This document shows positions 34,400-49,212 of a stretch of DNA of 64,000 nt, piece after piece; the stretch's first letter is position 1; the number at the start of each line of letters is the position of its first letter. This DNA is from Rhynchosporium graminicola (lineage: Eukaryota > Ascomycota > Leotiomycetes > Helotiales > Ploettnerulaceae), in contig FJUW01000085.1 in the NCBI GenBank assembly GCA_900074885.1, forward strand, positions 56,535 to 120,534, in the 5' to 3' direction. The position numbers and the translations under genes were made by a program. The notes beneath the pieces were generated by a model. The model was not told where the DNA came from and did no database searches. It worked only from the letters and a program-made list of their open reading frames with translations.

Positions 34400-34778
34400 A
34401 TCTTGGGGGTGGTTAAGGATGACACTTCAAGGGATACTGAAGGGATTTCATATTATGGATTGTGGGTGGAGGGATTGGTGGAATTGTATTAGTACGTTCT
34501 TGATCACACTTGGGGTGTTGGGGAAGAAACGAAGAGATGAGATGAGGTCTGCATCGGGCTGGCTTGTTCATTCGATGCTTGGGTGGGATAGAAAGCAGGA
34601 TAGATGGATGGATTGATGCAAACGCTGATTTTTCTTTCATTTCTTCCTTTCATCCTCTCTGAACTTTGCGGCTGGGAGTACACTACCCGGAGGGAAATAC
34701 ATACAATTTTCCGATCAGATTGGAAACTGAAATCAATACCCCAAAACCCCCTTGTCAGCCCACCTACTTCACCCATCC
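34400..34778. other. convergent intergenic region
   Basis: 3' flanks of the malic-enzyme and low-complexity-protein genes. Nothing else is seen. Confidence 0.4.
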
Positions 34779-35786
34779 TCAAAAATTCCTCATCAACCAA
34801 CTCCTCCCCTCTCTCTCCTCCCGCCCCTCCCTCTCCTCCTCGCACCTCCCATCTTCCTCCTCCTCCTGCACCCACATCTCCGTCAGCCGCGCCATCTTCA
34901 CATCGTCTTCTCGACTCTGCTCCATTCTTTCAAGGATGAATCTGGTTTCTAGGCGTCGTAAGCGCGCTCTTCCTTGTCTGTGTCTTGGGAGGGGGAGGGG
35001 CAGGGGGTGGGATAGGGCTTGTTCTCGTTTGTGAGGAAGTGGGATGTTGGGGTTGGGGTTTAGGTTTGGGTCTGTAGGAGAGGAGTTGGGGGGAGATGGA
35101 AGGGGGAGGGGGCAGGGGGGTGTGTTTGTGGACGAGGTGTGTTTGTCTAATGAGTGGTTCGATGGGAGATTTCGATCCCGGATGCAGATTTCTTGTGGAT
35201 TTAGACAGTGGGTGCATGGGTCTGGGTCTGTGTCTGTGTCTGTGGGTGTTGGAGTGGGTAGTTGAGATGTGAATGCAGATGAGCAGCGGAGTGAGAGGAG
35301 GGTGCATGGGAGACAGGATTTTCGCTCGTGTGTTTGGGGGGTTGTATGGGAAGACGTGGAGGGGGTTGGTGATGGATGGTTAGGAGAGTAAAAGGGAGGA
35401 TGGGAGGAGAGTGTTTCAAGGTCTGAGTCCTCGATCATTAGGATTGCGTCTTGATTTAAGTTTGATTTGGCGAGAGAAATCTTGCTGGTGCTGGAGGTAG
35501 GAGTGGGTGAATTTGTAGATGGGGAGGAAGATTGTGATGATGGTGTTGAAGGTGTTGAAGGGGGGGGTGATGAGTGACAAATTTGGGTAGGCCATCTTGC
35601 TTTTGTACTTGTTTCCTTCGACTCGCCAACGCGCTGTCTTTGTGTGCGTATGAATCTTTTGAGTGGAATCTTAGCTTCCGTGGGAATTTGACCGAGGAAT
35701 GATATATCAAAGTTAGGGAACAGGAGGAAGATTATAGGCATAAATAGGCATTGAGTATTTATATTCAATCTGATACAAAGAACCAA
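34779..35786 (-). CDS. low-complexity protein with two CxxC pairs
   Basis: An open frame of 335 codons whose true start is uncertain. The first ~50 residues are unlikely to be coding, and a downstream start or an intron near 35,600 is plausible. The middle is dominated by Ser, Pro and Thr. Two cysteine pairs stand out: ERKSCLPCTLLSLRCSSA and, after about 25 residues, PCTHCLNPQEICIRD. They suggest a zinc-binding or fungal Cys-cluster-like fold, though the spacing is not a standard Zn2Cys6 domain. The C-terminus is charged and helical (ARLRRLETRFILERMEQSR, VKMARLTEMWVQEEEED). The Cys module and helix argue it is a real gene; no function is recognised. Confidence 0.45.
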   Translation of the reverse strand: MVLCIRLNINTQCLFMPIIFLLFPNFDISFLGQIPTEAKIPLKRFIRTQRQRVGESKETSTKARWPTQICHSSPPPSTPSTPSSQSSSPSTNSPTPTSSTSKISLAKSNLNQDAILMIEDSDLETLSSHPPFYSPNHPSPTPSTSSHTTPQTHERKSCLPCTLLSLRCSSAFTSQLPTPTPTDTDTDPDPCTHCLNPQEICIRDRNLPSNHSLDKHTSSTNTPPCPLPLPSPPNSSPTDPNLNPNPNIPLPHKREQALSHPLPLPLPRHRQGRARLRRLETRFILERMEQSREDDVKMARLTEMWVQEEEEDGRCEEEREGREEREGRSWLMRNF

Positions 35787-37067
35787 GTAGTTTCAAGAAG
35801 AGAGAATATATCCTTGAGATTTGAGATCATGAACGGAAGACATTGATATCCGTAACGATTCCTTTATTCACCTCATTCGCTCGTAGCAGGAAACAAGGAA
35901 AGAGCTGGAAAGAAATTCTTTTGAGCCATATTTAGAAATCTTCCTTCCGTCTTAGACAATCACATTTTGTGAGGTGATCAAAGAAAGACAAAGACCTAAA
36001 TCAAATATCAGAGACAACAGAGTTTCCCAGAATCCAGAAGATGTCTCGTTTGATGAGAGCACTGAAGCTCGCTCGCTCGATCCGCCCGATCCCTCATCCG
36101 CTGAGATTACTCCGCTGCCAGTGAGTGAGTGAGCGTAGGCATGTCCAACACCAGTCGAAAATCCCACTTGAACCCTCTCAGAGACCCCATCAAATATCCC
36201 GTCTCAGAAGAATCTTCGACGTTGACTTCATTTAACCTGCTGTCCAGGCAATACCTTGCTTGTTTGTACTCATTCATCACAATTCAGCAACATGTATCAA
36301 AAAACCCCCAAGAAATCTCATCTCACCCCAATCAAAGCGACCTACGAGACCGTCTCGCTTCGTATTCAAAAAAGAAAGACAAGTGAAGTGAAGTGAAGTG
36401 AAGTGATAGCTCTTTCCAAAGTCCATTTTCTATGAAAGAAAGTCCTCTAAAACAGATTACTTGACCGATATCTGATCAACTGTCTGCGTGATTATTTATG
36501 TTCCGCGACACTTTTGCGACTTCGATTTTTTATTATCTTTGACATGTGTGTGGTGGGTGAGGTCGTGTGATTCGTTCGTAGCTGTGGATGCTACCCGGAT
36601 AAATCTCTGATGGTGTTTACGTGACTCGGCACCCGTGAAACGATTTCGATCATTGTCGGAGACGGTAGTGGCTTCTGTCTCTGTTTTACCACTTTAGAAT
36701 GGTCGGCTGAACTTGAATTCATGCTCGTCGATTTGGCTAAGTTCTGCTGCGCGAGTTAGATTATGTCTCAGCTGGAACGATCTAGTCATGGCCACTTTAC
36801 AGTCCTAATCCGATATTCATAGAACTTGCCGTTGTGGTTAAAATGGCTACAAGGTATGGAGAGTGCTGTACAGACCTGGCAAGGTTCAATCACATTCAGT
36901 CACACGGGTCGTAAATCTCATTCAAACATAAATTAAATGCTAAATTAGACACTAGCGGTGATCGCCAAGTTCATGCTTGGAAGCTAGGCTTCTCAGCGAC
37001 GGCCCCCTGCACAACATGCTCCTCCGAAATTTTCGATGACTGGGGTCACAATTCTAAGGCTGGGTAT
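35787..37067. other. intergenic region with pentamer microsatellite
   Basis: About 1.3 kb, no supported gene. A (GTGAA)n-like microsatellite lies at about 36,383-36,406. The transporter 3' UTR occupies the right edge. Confidence 0.4.
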
Positions 37068-38980
37068 CTAGAGCGCATTGAGGTTGCTATCTTCGACACC
37101 GACAACATTGTTGTGTTCATCGAGATGGATCTGCTTCTTGGCGGTCGAAGCCTTTCTTGGATTCTTGGCACTGAAGATCTCATCAAGTTCCTCGAGCTAC
37201 ATTTGGGTTTTAGTATTGGCTCAATGTAGATATATGGAGGACAACTTACAGTGCGGTTCTTAGTCTCGGGAATGAAGTACCAGATGATAGCAGCCTGGAC
37301 GAGACACCAGACCAAGAAGACGATGTAGGTCTTCCATTGAATCTTGTCAAGAGCAACTGGGAAACCGAATTGGTTGACAAGGGTACCGCAGGTGACGAAC
37401 AAGTTGGAGAAGGCCATTCCCTTGGCACGCATCTCGAAAGAGAGGACCTCGACGGGGTAGAGAGCTTGAAGTGGAGTCCATCCGAAAGAGTAGACAGCCT
37501 GGAAGATGTAGATCATAGCAACAGTAGCTACACTGGCTGCCTTGTTGTCACCGGAGGCGTCGTAGACAACCTTGGCCTCTTTGGCGGCCGCTCTTGCAGC
37601 AACTTCTGGTGCAACGATAGAGGCTGCTGCGGTAACACCGATCCAGCAGATGGAACAGGCAACGTTGACCCAGATTAAGAGAGGACGACGACCGATCTTG
37701 TCGACGAACATACTGCCAGTGAATGAGACAATGCACTGGACAGCGTTCATCGCAACGAAGAGGTTGTTTTGGGTGGTAGTGTCCGTGATACCGGCCGTGC
37801 CCAAGACACCACTGAGGAAGTAGGAAACAACACCTGAATTGTATTAGCACGAGCACCGTTGAGATGATCTGGCAAACACATACCATTACCAGCCCATTGT
37901 CCAAAGAGAGAAACGACGCAATTGCATGCAAGACGGTATCGGGAGGTTCTGTTCTTGAACAGCGCCCGGTAATCCCACCATCTCTTGTCGGCACCATCGA
38001 GCTCCAAGTGAGCCTCGTACTCCCACATCTGAAGCTTGACCCACTCGCTCTCAGGGTTGCCGTTTCCGTGATACTTGGTGAGGAAAGCCTTGGCTTGCTC
38101 CTGCTTACCGTTGGTGTACAACCACTAGACATATTTCATCAGCATTGCAACCAGAGTCGGTAGAAATTCTTCTTACACGTGGTGATTCTGGGAGAAACCA
38201 GGCACTGAGGAAGACAACACCGGGGAACATTGCTTGGAGCCAAATAGGGACGATCCAAGATGCGTGTCCAGACAGGCTGAGGCATCCTCGGCAAGCACTA
38301 CTGGCAACCAGTGCTCCTACAGGCCTATCAATCTGTTAGTCACATGATATAATGTCATCGCTTGTTGGGAAGACAAACCAGAAAACATTGTAGAAACCAG
38401 TGACGATTCCACGATAAGCAGGGTGAGAGATCTCAACGACGTAACAAGGACCGGCTGAGGCGATGATCGAGACACCCATTCCCATAAAAAATCGTCCTCC
38501 CATGAATTGACTGGTGTTGTTGGTGTTGACGACTGTTCCTTGAATTATGACACCGATGATGATGATGGAAGCTCCAATGAACATGCCAACTCTACGACCG
38601 AATGTGTCAATTGCGGGACCGATGAATGGTAATGCGGCGACACCACCGATTTGAGTCATGGAGCTGACAATTCCAGCTCCAATACCGACACTACCGACGC
38701 TGAAGAATTCCTTGAAGTTGTCCTGGGAGAGGAGGTTACCGAAGAGGGAAGAATCGAATCCGTTCGAGGTAGAACAGCAGAACCCAACCACCGAGATCAA
38801 GTAGAGTTGAATCGCGATCCAGTTGCGAGGGTGAGGGGGCTCCTTGAGCATGGCCGAGTTGAAAGTCTCATCACCGATGAGGACTTTCGAAGCTACTACC
38901 TGGCCCTTGTCGAGGGAATGATCGTGTTCATCATGTTCGGCAACATGATGATCCACGTGCTTCTCCGAGATGTCTGCCAT
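37068..38980 (-). CDS. MFS sugar transporter
   Basis: Minus-strand exons 38980-38379, 38324-38177, 38124-37884, 37833-37250 and 37196-37068; 567 aa, twelve-TM size. Sugar-porter signatures are complete: the NGFDSSLFGNLL region in TM1, PAIDTFGRRVGMF between TM2 and TM3, GGRFFMGMGVSI, the PESPRW motif (split by an intron exactly at R/W), FVDKIGRRPLLIW and the terminal PETKNRTLEELDEIF. Closest in style to the fungal lactose/hexose permease group. The N-terminus is His/Asp/Glu-rich (EKHVDHHVAEHDEHDHSLDK). The large open frame on the opposite strand is a codon-bias shadow. Transports sugars by proton symport or facilitation; substrate not readable. Confidence 0.92.
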
Positions 38981-41666
38981 CGTTTCCAGATGATAGAGGG
39001 AGTGTCGAGGGATCGAAAGGTGCTCAAGGGTGTCTTGAGTGACGGGAGTACTGGTGGAAGAATGACACCAGAGGGGGGAACGTCCAGCTACTTATCATTC
39101 CATGAAGTTGAAGGGCACTCAATCTCGCCACGGGTGCATGATATCCTGGCTCAGGTCATTTCTCTAGATGATTTTCCAGATGAAGGACAGACGAGGGGAC
39201 GAGAATCAGAATCTGACTTGCTGCGACGTGATTGGAGGCACGCTCGCCAACGTTTCGGAGATCGGAGTGGCTTCCCGGGGTCGAATCTGGGGTTGGGAGG
39301 GATGAGACCTTCTTTCGAAGTGGAGCGACGGAATGACCCCTTCCGTCGTGTCCTCTTTGGGATGCTCGCGAAAGGCCAAGCGAGACAAGACAAGACAAGA
39401 CAAGAGCCTCTTCTGCGTTACATCCGTCGAGCGAGCGTTCCTTGGGTGGCTCTCGCGAATCTAGACAGTAGCCGTTCGCTTAAGTGAAGTAAGTGACTGA
39501 GACACTTGAGAGGCTTGTTTGTATTCGCGTAAGACTTGATTGAGCAAGATCTGATCTGAAGCGCTAGATTCCCAAGAGAATGGATGGCGAGATGCGCCAC
39601 CCGAGCTTGGCCATTTGATTTGGTCACTCACTCCCTCCCTCGGAGTCCCTCCCTCGTACAGTACTCGAGGACTCACTCGGTACACAATGGCTGCAATATT
39701 AATTACTTACTCCACAATGCACTGACTGCACTTGCACTTGCCCTGTAGTCTGTGCTGTACTGTATGTACCTGGATGTAGACTCGGCAAACAAACGCAGAC
39801 AGATTACTGACTGCATACCTAATCGATCATGAATGTCAGCCAGGGGACAGCCAGGGGCCAGCCAGGGGCCAGTTCGTGCAATAGTCTAAGTATTTCGACT
39901 GTCGAGCTGGCAGGTTGTGATAGGATGTCTGGAAGTCCAAGATCCAACCAAGATCCAACAAGCTTCCCAGCTGGGTGAATGTGACAGGCTGACGCGAGGG
40001 ACTTCCCTGGTAGACTTCTTGCTCGTATGTCTCTTTCGGGCCGAGGGGCTTCTTCTGCCTTTGTGGGGGAGAGAGAGAGAGAGAGAGAGTTCTGCTGGTG
40101 CTGTGACTGTACATAAACAAGTAGTCGAGGTAGTTTAGTGTCCAAGTCCATTTCAACGTCGGTCGGTCGACCCCAGGAACAGCAAACGAGCCGAACGCCT
40201 CCCGTCGCCAACAGACGCATCTCGTGAGAGGAAAGGGGTGTAGTGTAGGGACTGGAAAGTGGAGTGGAGAGTGGAGCCAGCCAAAGTAGTGCGTGCTAAG
40301 CTTCGCTTCTACCCGCAGGGACCCCCAGGCACCTGCAGTCCAGAGTGGATCAGTGGATGTTTTTGGCCTAGTGTAGGTAGGTACTGGACTGTCCTGTACG
40401 GTATATCGGCTGAGTTCAACCGTAGCGTACCTGGGTAAGGAACTCGACTCGTGCTGGGGCGCTGGCCTTCTGAATCTCTGTCTGGGCTGAATTGCCCCTC
40501 CCCATCGAATGTCCTATCCCCGTACAGTATCCCAGAAATCCTCATCCCCATCCCCATCCCAGCATTTCCCACCGCCATGGATCATGGATATCTCCATGTC
40601 TTTGATTTGACTTCCAGCCTTTTCCCCTCCCCTCTCCCCTTTTCCCCTCCTCCCCCTCCTTTCGTTCTTGCACGCGCAGGCGCGCGGCTCAGGAATCCGT
40701 CAGGGCCTCGCCCCATACACTTATCATGTTGTGTTGGTTGGGGTACCTCGAAACCGCTGGCTTGACGGCCCGGTCTTTGCCAGAATCTAAAGAGAGAGGA
40801 GAGGGCCTGTGGCATGGGTCGAAACCATGAGCCTATATCCTCCACAAATGGACGGAAAACGCTCGAAAATGTTAGACGAGCACGAGGTCGGAAGTGAAAA
40901 CGGAAATGGAAATGTGGTCGATGCTTCCCTTGCTGTTATTTTGCAAAATTGCAATCGACTGGCCAGGTCAACGCCACTGAGAGAAAAAGCTGGCGGATAT
41001 GGATGGGCTCCATTCTCGAGTGTGCAATTACGGCCCGTGATTAGGTACAACATCTTCCCCAATCTAGTGGTACCTGCACGAGATATGACCATCGTTGGGA
41101 TGTTGTAATCTATCTGTACTTGATTTGTTACCGGCTGTGGAAGGATATTGACAGACGTGAGACGGTGAAGTAGTGGCTGATTATGCGATACGTTAGGGTT
41201 GATTGGTGGGAAACAGAGTATTGCTGCTTGGTGGTAATTGCCAAATTGCCATCTGTGCCTTGCCCACTTGACATGTAAGTATAGACAGTGCTCTTTGCAT
41301 TTACACGTGGAGCCGCATAGCTTACCAAAGTGCTGGCTGGCATAGCAGACATGGGTAACAAATAGGATTCCCATAAAGACTACTGTGTAAGCCGGGATTA
41401 TATCTTTGAACACTATTGAAACAAGAGCAGACACGGCATGCCATGAAGTTCTTTTTGATTGCTCTCATGAACCACGAGCCCTTTTTCAACTGGCCTGTTG
41501 AATGGTAGCTAAATTTGGAGAGATTCCGCAGATTAAATTTAGCACCAACCGATCCGCAACCTTGCAGCAAATGGATATCTACCAAATAGCAAACATGGAA
41601 CATTTTTCCACCGGGGCCTTCCGCCCCTGGCCATCTGAAACAAAATCAAGCGACGTCCCATGTTGA
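38981..41666. other. long intergenic region with simple repeats
   Basis: About 2.7 kb upstream of the transporter and downstream of the kinase. It contains an AGACA repeat (about 39,383-39,407), three near-copies of GCCAGGGG(A/C)CA at 39,838-39,870 and a GA dinucleotide run (about 40,070-40,089). Open frames up to about 215 codons have no domain, signal peptide or plausible composition. It may be an extended promoter for the sugar transporter. Confidence 0.4.
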
Positions 41667-44026
<2,360 letters not shown>

Positions 44027-45625
44027 GTTCAAAAGAGATATTAGTCTAAGGCTTTGTCAGTTGAATTCGGAATAGTATATCAATATGTTCTTGAAGGTTA
44101 CTGGAAACCCTTGAGCTTGCTTCAAGCTTGATCTTGGCCTGAGCATGAGCTTCTGAAGTTGATGGGAGAGGAAGCAGCGGTCTGCCAAGATATTCCTCAA
44201 GCAGGAAACGCGGCACTAGATTAGTCTCCATCACTACCTGCCTGCCAATCTATACATACCTACTTAGGAAGGAAGAGAGGCCAACCAAGTTCAACTTTCT
44301 TGAAGTAAAGACTTCTATTATTCTGTTTAGACGTAGCGAAGTACGGTTGTTGGCCAGAAAATCAAGCAATCTTTTACGCGAGGGCAAGGTCATTAGTTTC
44401 AAGGTACACTCTGACTTCAAACGGTCCGACGGTTGACCCTTTTGGAGTAGTGAGCCCATTCCCATTTTATTCAGCCCGGAATTTTGGCCTTTCGTGCGAA
44501 GCGATTTTTTATATTTGAAGGGTATCATGGTGTCAGTGATGGGGGAGAGAGGTTGTTAAAAAAGGGGACTCTACGGTTGATTCTGACTGTTAAAAAGCGG
44601 ACTCTACGATTGATTCTGACTGAAAATCAAGCACCGTCACGAATGGTTGAAAGGTCCTCACAACCAGCAGAGAAGCAAGCATGGAGACAACTGCGGTTCT
44701 CTACACGTCTATAACCTGTGATGCGCAAGTGAACATAAGGCAATAGTGAGGGTGTCGCTATGTGCGAATTGTCCGTTACTGTCATCATATCATATCTGCA
44801 CACCACTTTCAGCTGACCCTCACAGATGTTGAGCCAATGTTGTATAATGATTATCCCGCATTACAGGTATTTCCGTACCTACATGAGTTTAGGCAATCGG
44901 CTGAATGATAAGTCCAATACAGATGTGTTCACCTGGAACGGAGTAAGTTACCCTCTCTGATATGAAGACGGATTTGACCAGCCATTGGTGACCATGACCA
45001 TTCAATACCAAATTAAGGTCCAAATTCTCAAGGAAGTCCAAGATATCAATGCGTGGTCGGACGACGCCCAATAATTGTCTATACATTTCGTAAAGGAAGG
45101 ATCTTCCAGAAATGCTCCAACTTCCAATGAGACTTATTGTCAGAACTTCATATACCACCTACCTACGCCTACCTAGGCTCCCGGTGTACGGTATTATCCG
45201 CACACCAAAACCGAGATGTGTAATAGCACAGCGACTCCTTCGCAACTACTGATCAGAAGTGATTTAAAGTTATGCCAAAAGATGGAAGCGCTTCTTGCGA
45301 GTACAGCAGTAATATAATTGAAAATTTCGCTTCGTTGTCTGTCTCACTGTGTTACATCCTAGGAAGTGTCTCTTATTGATATTCTTCGTTCTCGCCTGTT
45401 GGTATGCAAATGATATCGTACACCGGGAGCTAGGTACCTAAGTATTTGACCTCTCTACTCCGTTGCTCGTGAAATGGCACGTGATAAGCCCTAACTGAAA
45501 CTAGGATGCTTTGGACCAAGCGCTTCGCTAAGCCTAGCGCCTCAGATGTCTGCACATTTACTTGATCGTGGGACAGGCACTTCTCAAATCTTCAACCAGC
45601 TCTATCATATCACGCATCATCGAAA
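44027..45625. other. intergenic region
   Basis: About 1.6 kb between the kinase (-) and RPL41 (+). A minus-strand frame at 44250-44528 is open but has no recognised domain. CCTAGG-type short motifs occur at about 45,160-45,180 and 45,430-45,440. Confidence 0.4.
44554..44621 (+). repeat. imperfect tandem duplication, about 34 bp x 2
   Basis: Two adjacent copies of a unit built on GACTCTACGRTTGATTCTGA, each preceded by GTTAAAAA. The copies differ by a one-base length change in the A/G run and G/C and G/A substitutions. Confidence 0.75.
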
Positions 45626-45813
45626 ATGCGGGCGAAATGGGTATGTATTTCACGGCCTCACTGCTCAGAAGCACATGCTAACACTCACCTCAGAGAAAGA
45701 AGCGTGTTCGCAGACTCAAGAGAAAGCGCCGCAAGACGCGCGCAAGATCGTAAGCTGAAGCTCTTCGGTACATGAAGCTTGAAGCAATTGCTGACTCTCC
45801 TCACAGCAAGTAA
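45626..45813 (+). CDS. RPL41: 60S ribosomal protein eL41
   Basis: Exons 45626-45640, 45694-45749 and 45807-45813 encode the 25-residue protein, beginning MRAKWRKKRVRRLKRKRR and ending RSK. This is the smallest ribosomal protein, almost entirely Lys and Arg, a single helix at the subunit interface. The gene is too short for ordinary ORF calling, and two introns split 75 coding bases plus the stop into 15, 56 and 7 nt. The last exon carries only the final base of Ser, Lys and the stop. A 5' UTR intron is possible but not shown. Confidence 0.96.
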
Positions 45814-46560
45814 ACAACTCGCGACATCCCGATCTCAGTCGCTCTAACTCGCAAACCAACGCCATGACAATTTAACCTCCACGTTTACGCCATCTCCCGC
45901 ATCAACTTCTACGCCTTTTCCAACACTCCAGATCATACGCACAGTTTGGGGCTACCACTCGGTACAATGGAAGCTGGGATGTTCAAGGATAGAGCAGCTT
46001 GATGACGCGTATTCTCTGGCTTTTGGTGGAATGATTTGCTAGGAAGCAGGGCTGGTCAACAATCCTGTCGGACTGTCAATTGAGGGTTTATGAACCAAAG
46101 GAGCGATAGAAGGATAGCTGCCCTAGATGCTTGATATCGTCGACTTCAATTGCATGAGAGAATAAGAAAAGAAGATTGCCTTCGTATGATCGTGCTTTAA
46201 CGTGATTTGTGATCTGAATTGCTGTGCGATTGAACTCTTTCCTGCCTGTGCTCTAAGCTCCAACGAGCTCGCACTGAATACCGCAGCAGCTTCATCACAG
46301 CTTTCTCATGGCACTCTTCTATCTACATATATCGCTCCATCGCTCTCAGGCACACTACCCGGTCGTCAATTCCATCTCTACTAACCCTGCTTCCAATGTT
46401 TGACATCGGAGGCTTTCCCCCGCATTATGCCTCGGAAACTAGGCTCTAAACATCGGTGAATATTTTCTGGTCCTCCGACATCTTGAGAAATTTTGAATAA
46501 TTTTGAATATCGTATCCAAGAGTTTGACAAGAATTGGTCTCACCAGCCCTATCTGGAATC
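45814..46560. other. intergenic region
   Basis: 747 bp between RPL41 and RPA49, both on the plus strand. No feature is recognised. Confidence 0.4.
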
Positions 46561-48009
46561 ATGTCAGGAAACGTGGAAAAGGTCAAAAAAAGGAAGAGGC
46601 GTACGGATGGGTCCTCGAAACCAAGCAAAAGAGTCGCGATCGAAGATGACAAGCAAATTAGAGTATCGTTCTCTGAGACGGGCACTTGGGCACCAGTTAT
46701 AGGTATGCGCATCCGAATTGGAAGACATTGAGATTTCTTGCCTGGATTTGAATGCTCAGTGGCTAACAGCTACAGCTTCTACACCTGGTCTGGCTGTTCC
46801 GACGTCAATCCACCTGAAACCATACACAAAAGCTCGCAAAAATGTTCCCTCGAAGTCCAGCAGTATCATAGCCAAAGAATTGATTTTACACTCCTCCGAA
46901 CACCCGAAGTTGGACTATACGGCACACGAGGAAGAATCTGGAGGGACAGATTCATTGCTCAAGCATTATGTCGGTGTCTACGATCCAGAAACTGGCAAGA
47001 TGGAGGTCATGGAGGCACGGAAAATGGTCATTCGGGGAAGCGTTCGAGCTCAGCAAGTTGCCGCGGAGGATGAATTATCAAGAGTAAGTTAGAAGAAGCT
47101 CAGATGTTCGGACGAAGCTAATTGCGCCTTCAGGATATGCGAGAGCGTCGTGATATTTTGGGCCAAACATTTGGTACTAAGAAAGCTAAGAAGGCTATTA
47201 CTTCCAACACGGAGAACGCCATTTCTCCCAACAAGTCTGCTAGAAACAAAAACAACCCTGCGAAGTTTGATCCTGCCACAGCAGCTATCCTCTCAGGTAT
47301 TTCTGAGACCACCAAGGGTATGGCAACCAGAGACGAGTTGGCACAGAGAGCTGAGGACGCAAAACCACGACCGAAACCGAATAGGGATGCCACACAACCG
47401 CAAGATGTTTATACTACTGATGATCTGATCGGAAAGGATGTCATGAAAGCAATTCCTGTGAAAGTGTGGCAAGACACAGTCAAGGCAAATAAGGAATTGC
47501 CAGTACTCTCCCGATTTGCTGCAGGCCGACTCCGTGGAGTGATTATGAACGTTGAAAAGCTCAAGATTCTGCGGTACATGGTTCTCTTGATGCGGGTTCT
47601 GGGCTCTACTCGTCTGACCAGGGGAGTCAGGATGTTACCAAAGAGAGACGAGTTGAAGCAATTCCTGGAGGATATACCCGAGACAGTGTTGGAGAGCATC
47701 AAACGGAAGTTCACAGACGCTGGTACTATCACGAGCTTTCAAGTAGACTTGATCAGAACACATCTGTGTGCGTTGGCCTGTATAGTTGATAACTTTGAAG
47801 TTCAAACCTTTGACCTCATGGAGGATTTGAAGCTGGATACCAAGGAGATGTCGCAGTACTTCTCGGAGATTGGAGCAAAGATCGTGGTGCTGGGAGAATC
47901 GGAGAGGAGAAAACAGGGGCTGGACAAGGCTTCTGCTGCTCAGCGAAGGGTTGCGAAGCTGAAGATACCTCTGGAATTCCCCAAGGCTTCCTTTGGACGA
48001 AGAAAGTAG
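46561..48009 (+). CDS. RPA49: RNA polymerase I subunit RPA49
   Basis: Exons 46561-46702, 46776-47083 and 47134-48009; 441 aa. The start MSGNVEKVKKRKRRTD gives a basic, nuclear-type N-terminus. The dimerisation domain shows FSETGTWAPVIA and HYVGVYDPETGKMEVMEARK. A linker includes FGTKKAKKAI and SETTKGMATRDELAQRAEDAKPRPKPN. The C-terminal tandem winged-helix region contains YTTDDLIGKDVMKAIPVKVW and LRYMVLLMR. Rpa49 pairs with Rpa34 in a TFIIF-like module of Pol I and supports initiation and elongation of rRNA synthesis. It lies beside RPL41, another ribosome-biogenesis gene, on the same strand. Confidence 0.92.
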
Positions 48010-49212
48010 AAGCATTCATTGTAATTTAGGTCAGTAACGGATTCTTTGTCTCGACGAATAATACAGCTTGGGGTGGACTAGCAGTCAGACATTTCGATTC
48101 GTTCAGATTGTCAATGTGATATCCAATCTCCAAACTGGGAAAATTCCACACTTTAAGGGCTCCTCATGCCGATTTTTCTTTTGTAATGGATGGAAATTGA
48201 GGTGCGACATTTATGACTTGGTGACTTTGACCTGGTGTCTCTACCAGTGCCGTTGTACTGTTCCCCAGTTAACCACCTTACATCCCTTCTTCATAAGCTA
48301 CTTACTCAAGACATGTATCGATCCTTGCAAAGTTGCGTCAAGATACAACTTTATCATGCCACGCAGTTTTCAATTTTAGTTCTTTTCCGAGGCTGACCCG
48401 AGCCTCTCCACTTCATACCGAATGGCTGGCCTGTCCCTGGCATTTGCTCATACAAGTACATCATGGACATATCACCATATCCTCCTATTGCAATATTGTC
48501 AGTTATATTTGACTGCTCAGCTGATCTTCATAGTAGTTACTTGAGCAAGCATCGAGGCGATCAACTGTAGTACCTAGGTAGGTACGTACATCCAATCTCC
48601 AAGATTACTTATAGATCGCCAAGCGTGAAACGAGGCCTTAGTTGTAAACAAGCATGGAAGGCTGAGCCATCCAAACACCAGCCAAGCCACAATTGCATCC
48701 TGGCAGTAGGCCACCTGCAACCATCCATTTACGCTTATTCGCGCATTTCGCAGCTCCCCTGGGCGAACCTTAACGACATCAAACTATAACGCAGAGGGAT
48801 TATGTAAGTGACGCGACGAAATACTTGTGGTTCAGAGACTATTCTGACTCGCAGGTACGGAAGTTATGCGGAAAGGGTATGCCGGGATGTCATCTAACCC
48901 TATTTTGCATCGGCGTGGCTCTGCCGGTCAGACATGGGAGGGAGGCTGCTGACCACGCGTATCGGGCGAAGCTGATGGTGTGCATGCTGCAAGATTATGT
49001 ACCGTAGTCATTTCATTTGCATTGGAGTGGTATAAGTAGGATGAGAGTTTAAAACCCCTGAGGATCGCCCTCTTATATGTTGCTTCACTTTCTCTCAACA
49101 CACCACTTATTGAATCATACACTCTCCAGTACTTCCAGCTTCGAAACCTCCCCAACATACCTAGGTAGACTCAACCAACGATCGTCTTACGCTCAACTTT
49201 ACATCATCCAAT
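48010..49212. other. intergenic region
   Basis: About 1.2 kb. Another CCTAGGTAGGTAC motif sits at about 48,571-48,585 and TACCTAGGTAG at about 49,158. No supported gene. Confidence 0.4.

Noticed and set aside
34930..35307. Alternative frames through the T/G-rich tract near 35.0-35.3 kb
   Set aside because: Low-complexity sequence keeps several frames open at once; only the frame with the CxxC pairs and charged C-terminus has protein-like structure.
36383..36406. GTGAA direct repeats considered as a CRISPR-like array
   Set aside because: A pentanucleotide microsatellite without spacers; the genome is eukaryotic.
38651..39487. 278-codon plus-strand frame opposite the start of the sugar transporter
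   Set aside because: Its first part is the reverse complement of the transporter's first exon and mirrors its codon bias; the rest is Arg/Ser-rich with no domain. A shadow.
44046..44234. First exon of the MEK1-type kinase (METNLVPRFLLEEYLG)
   Set aside because: I found no intron that joins it in frame to the FHA exon at 44026, so it is left out of the gene model but noted as possible.
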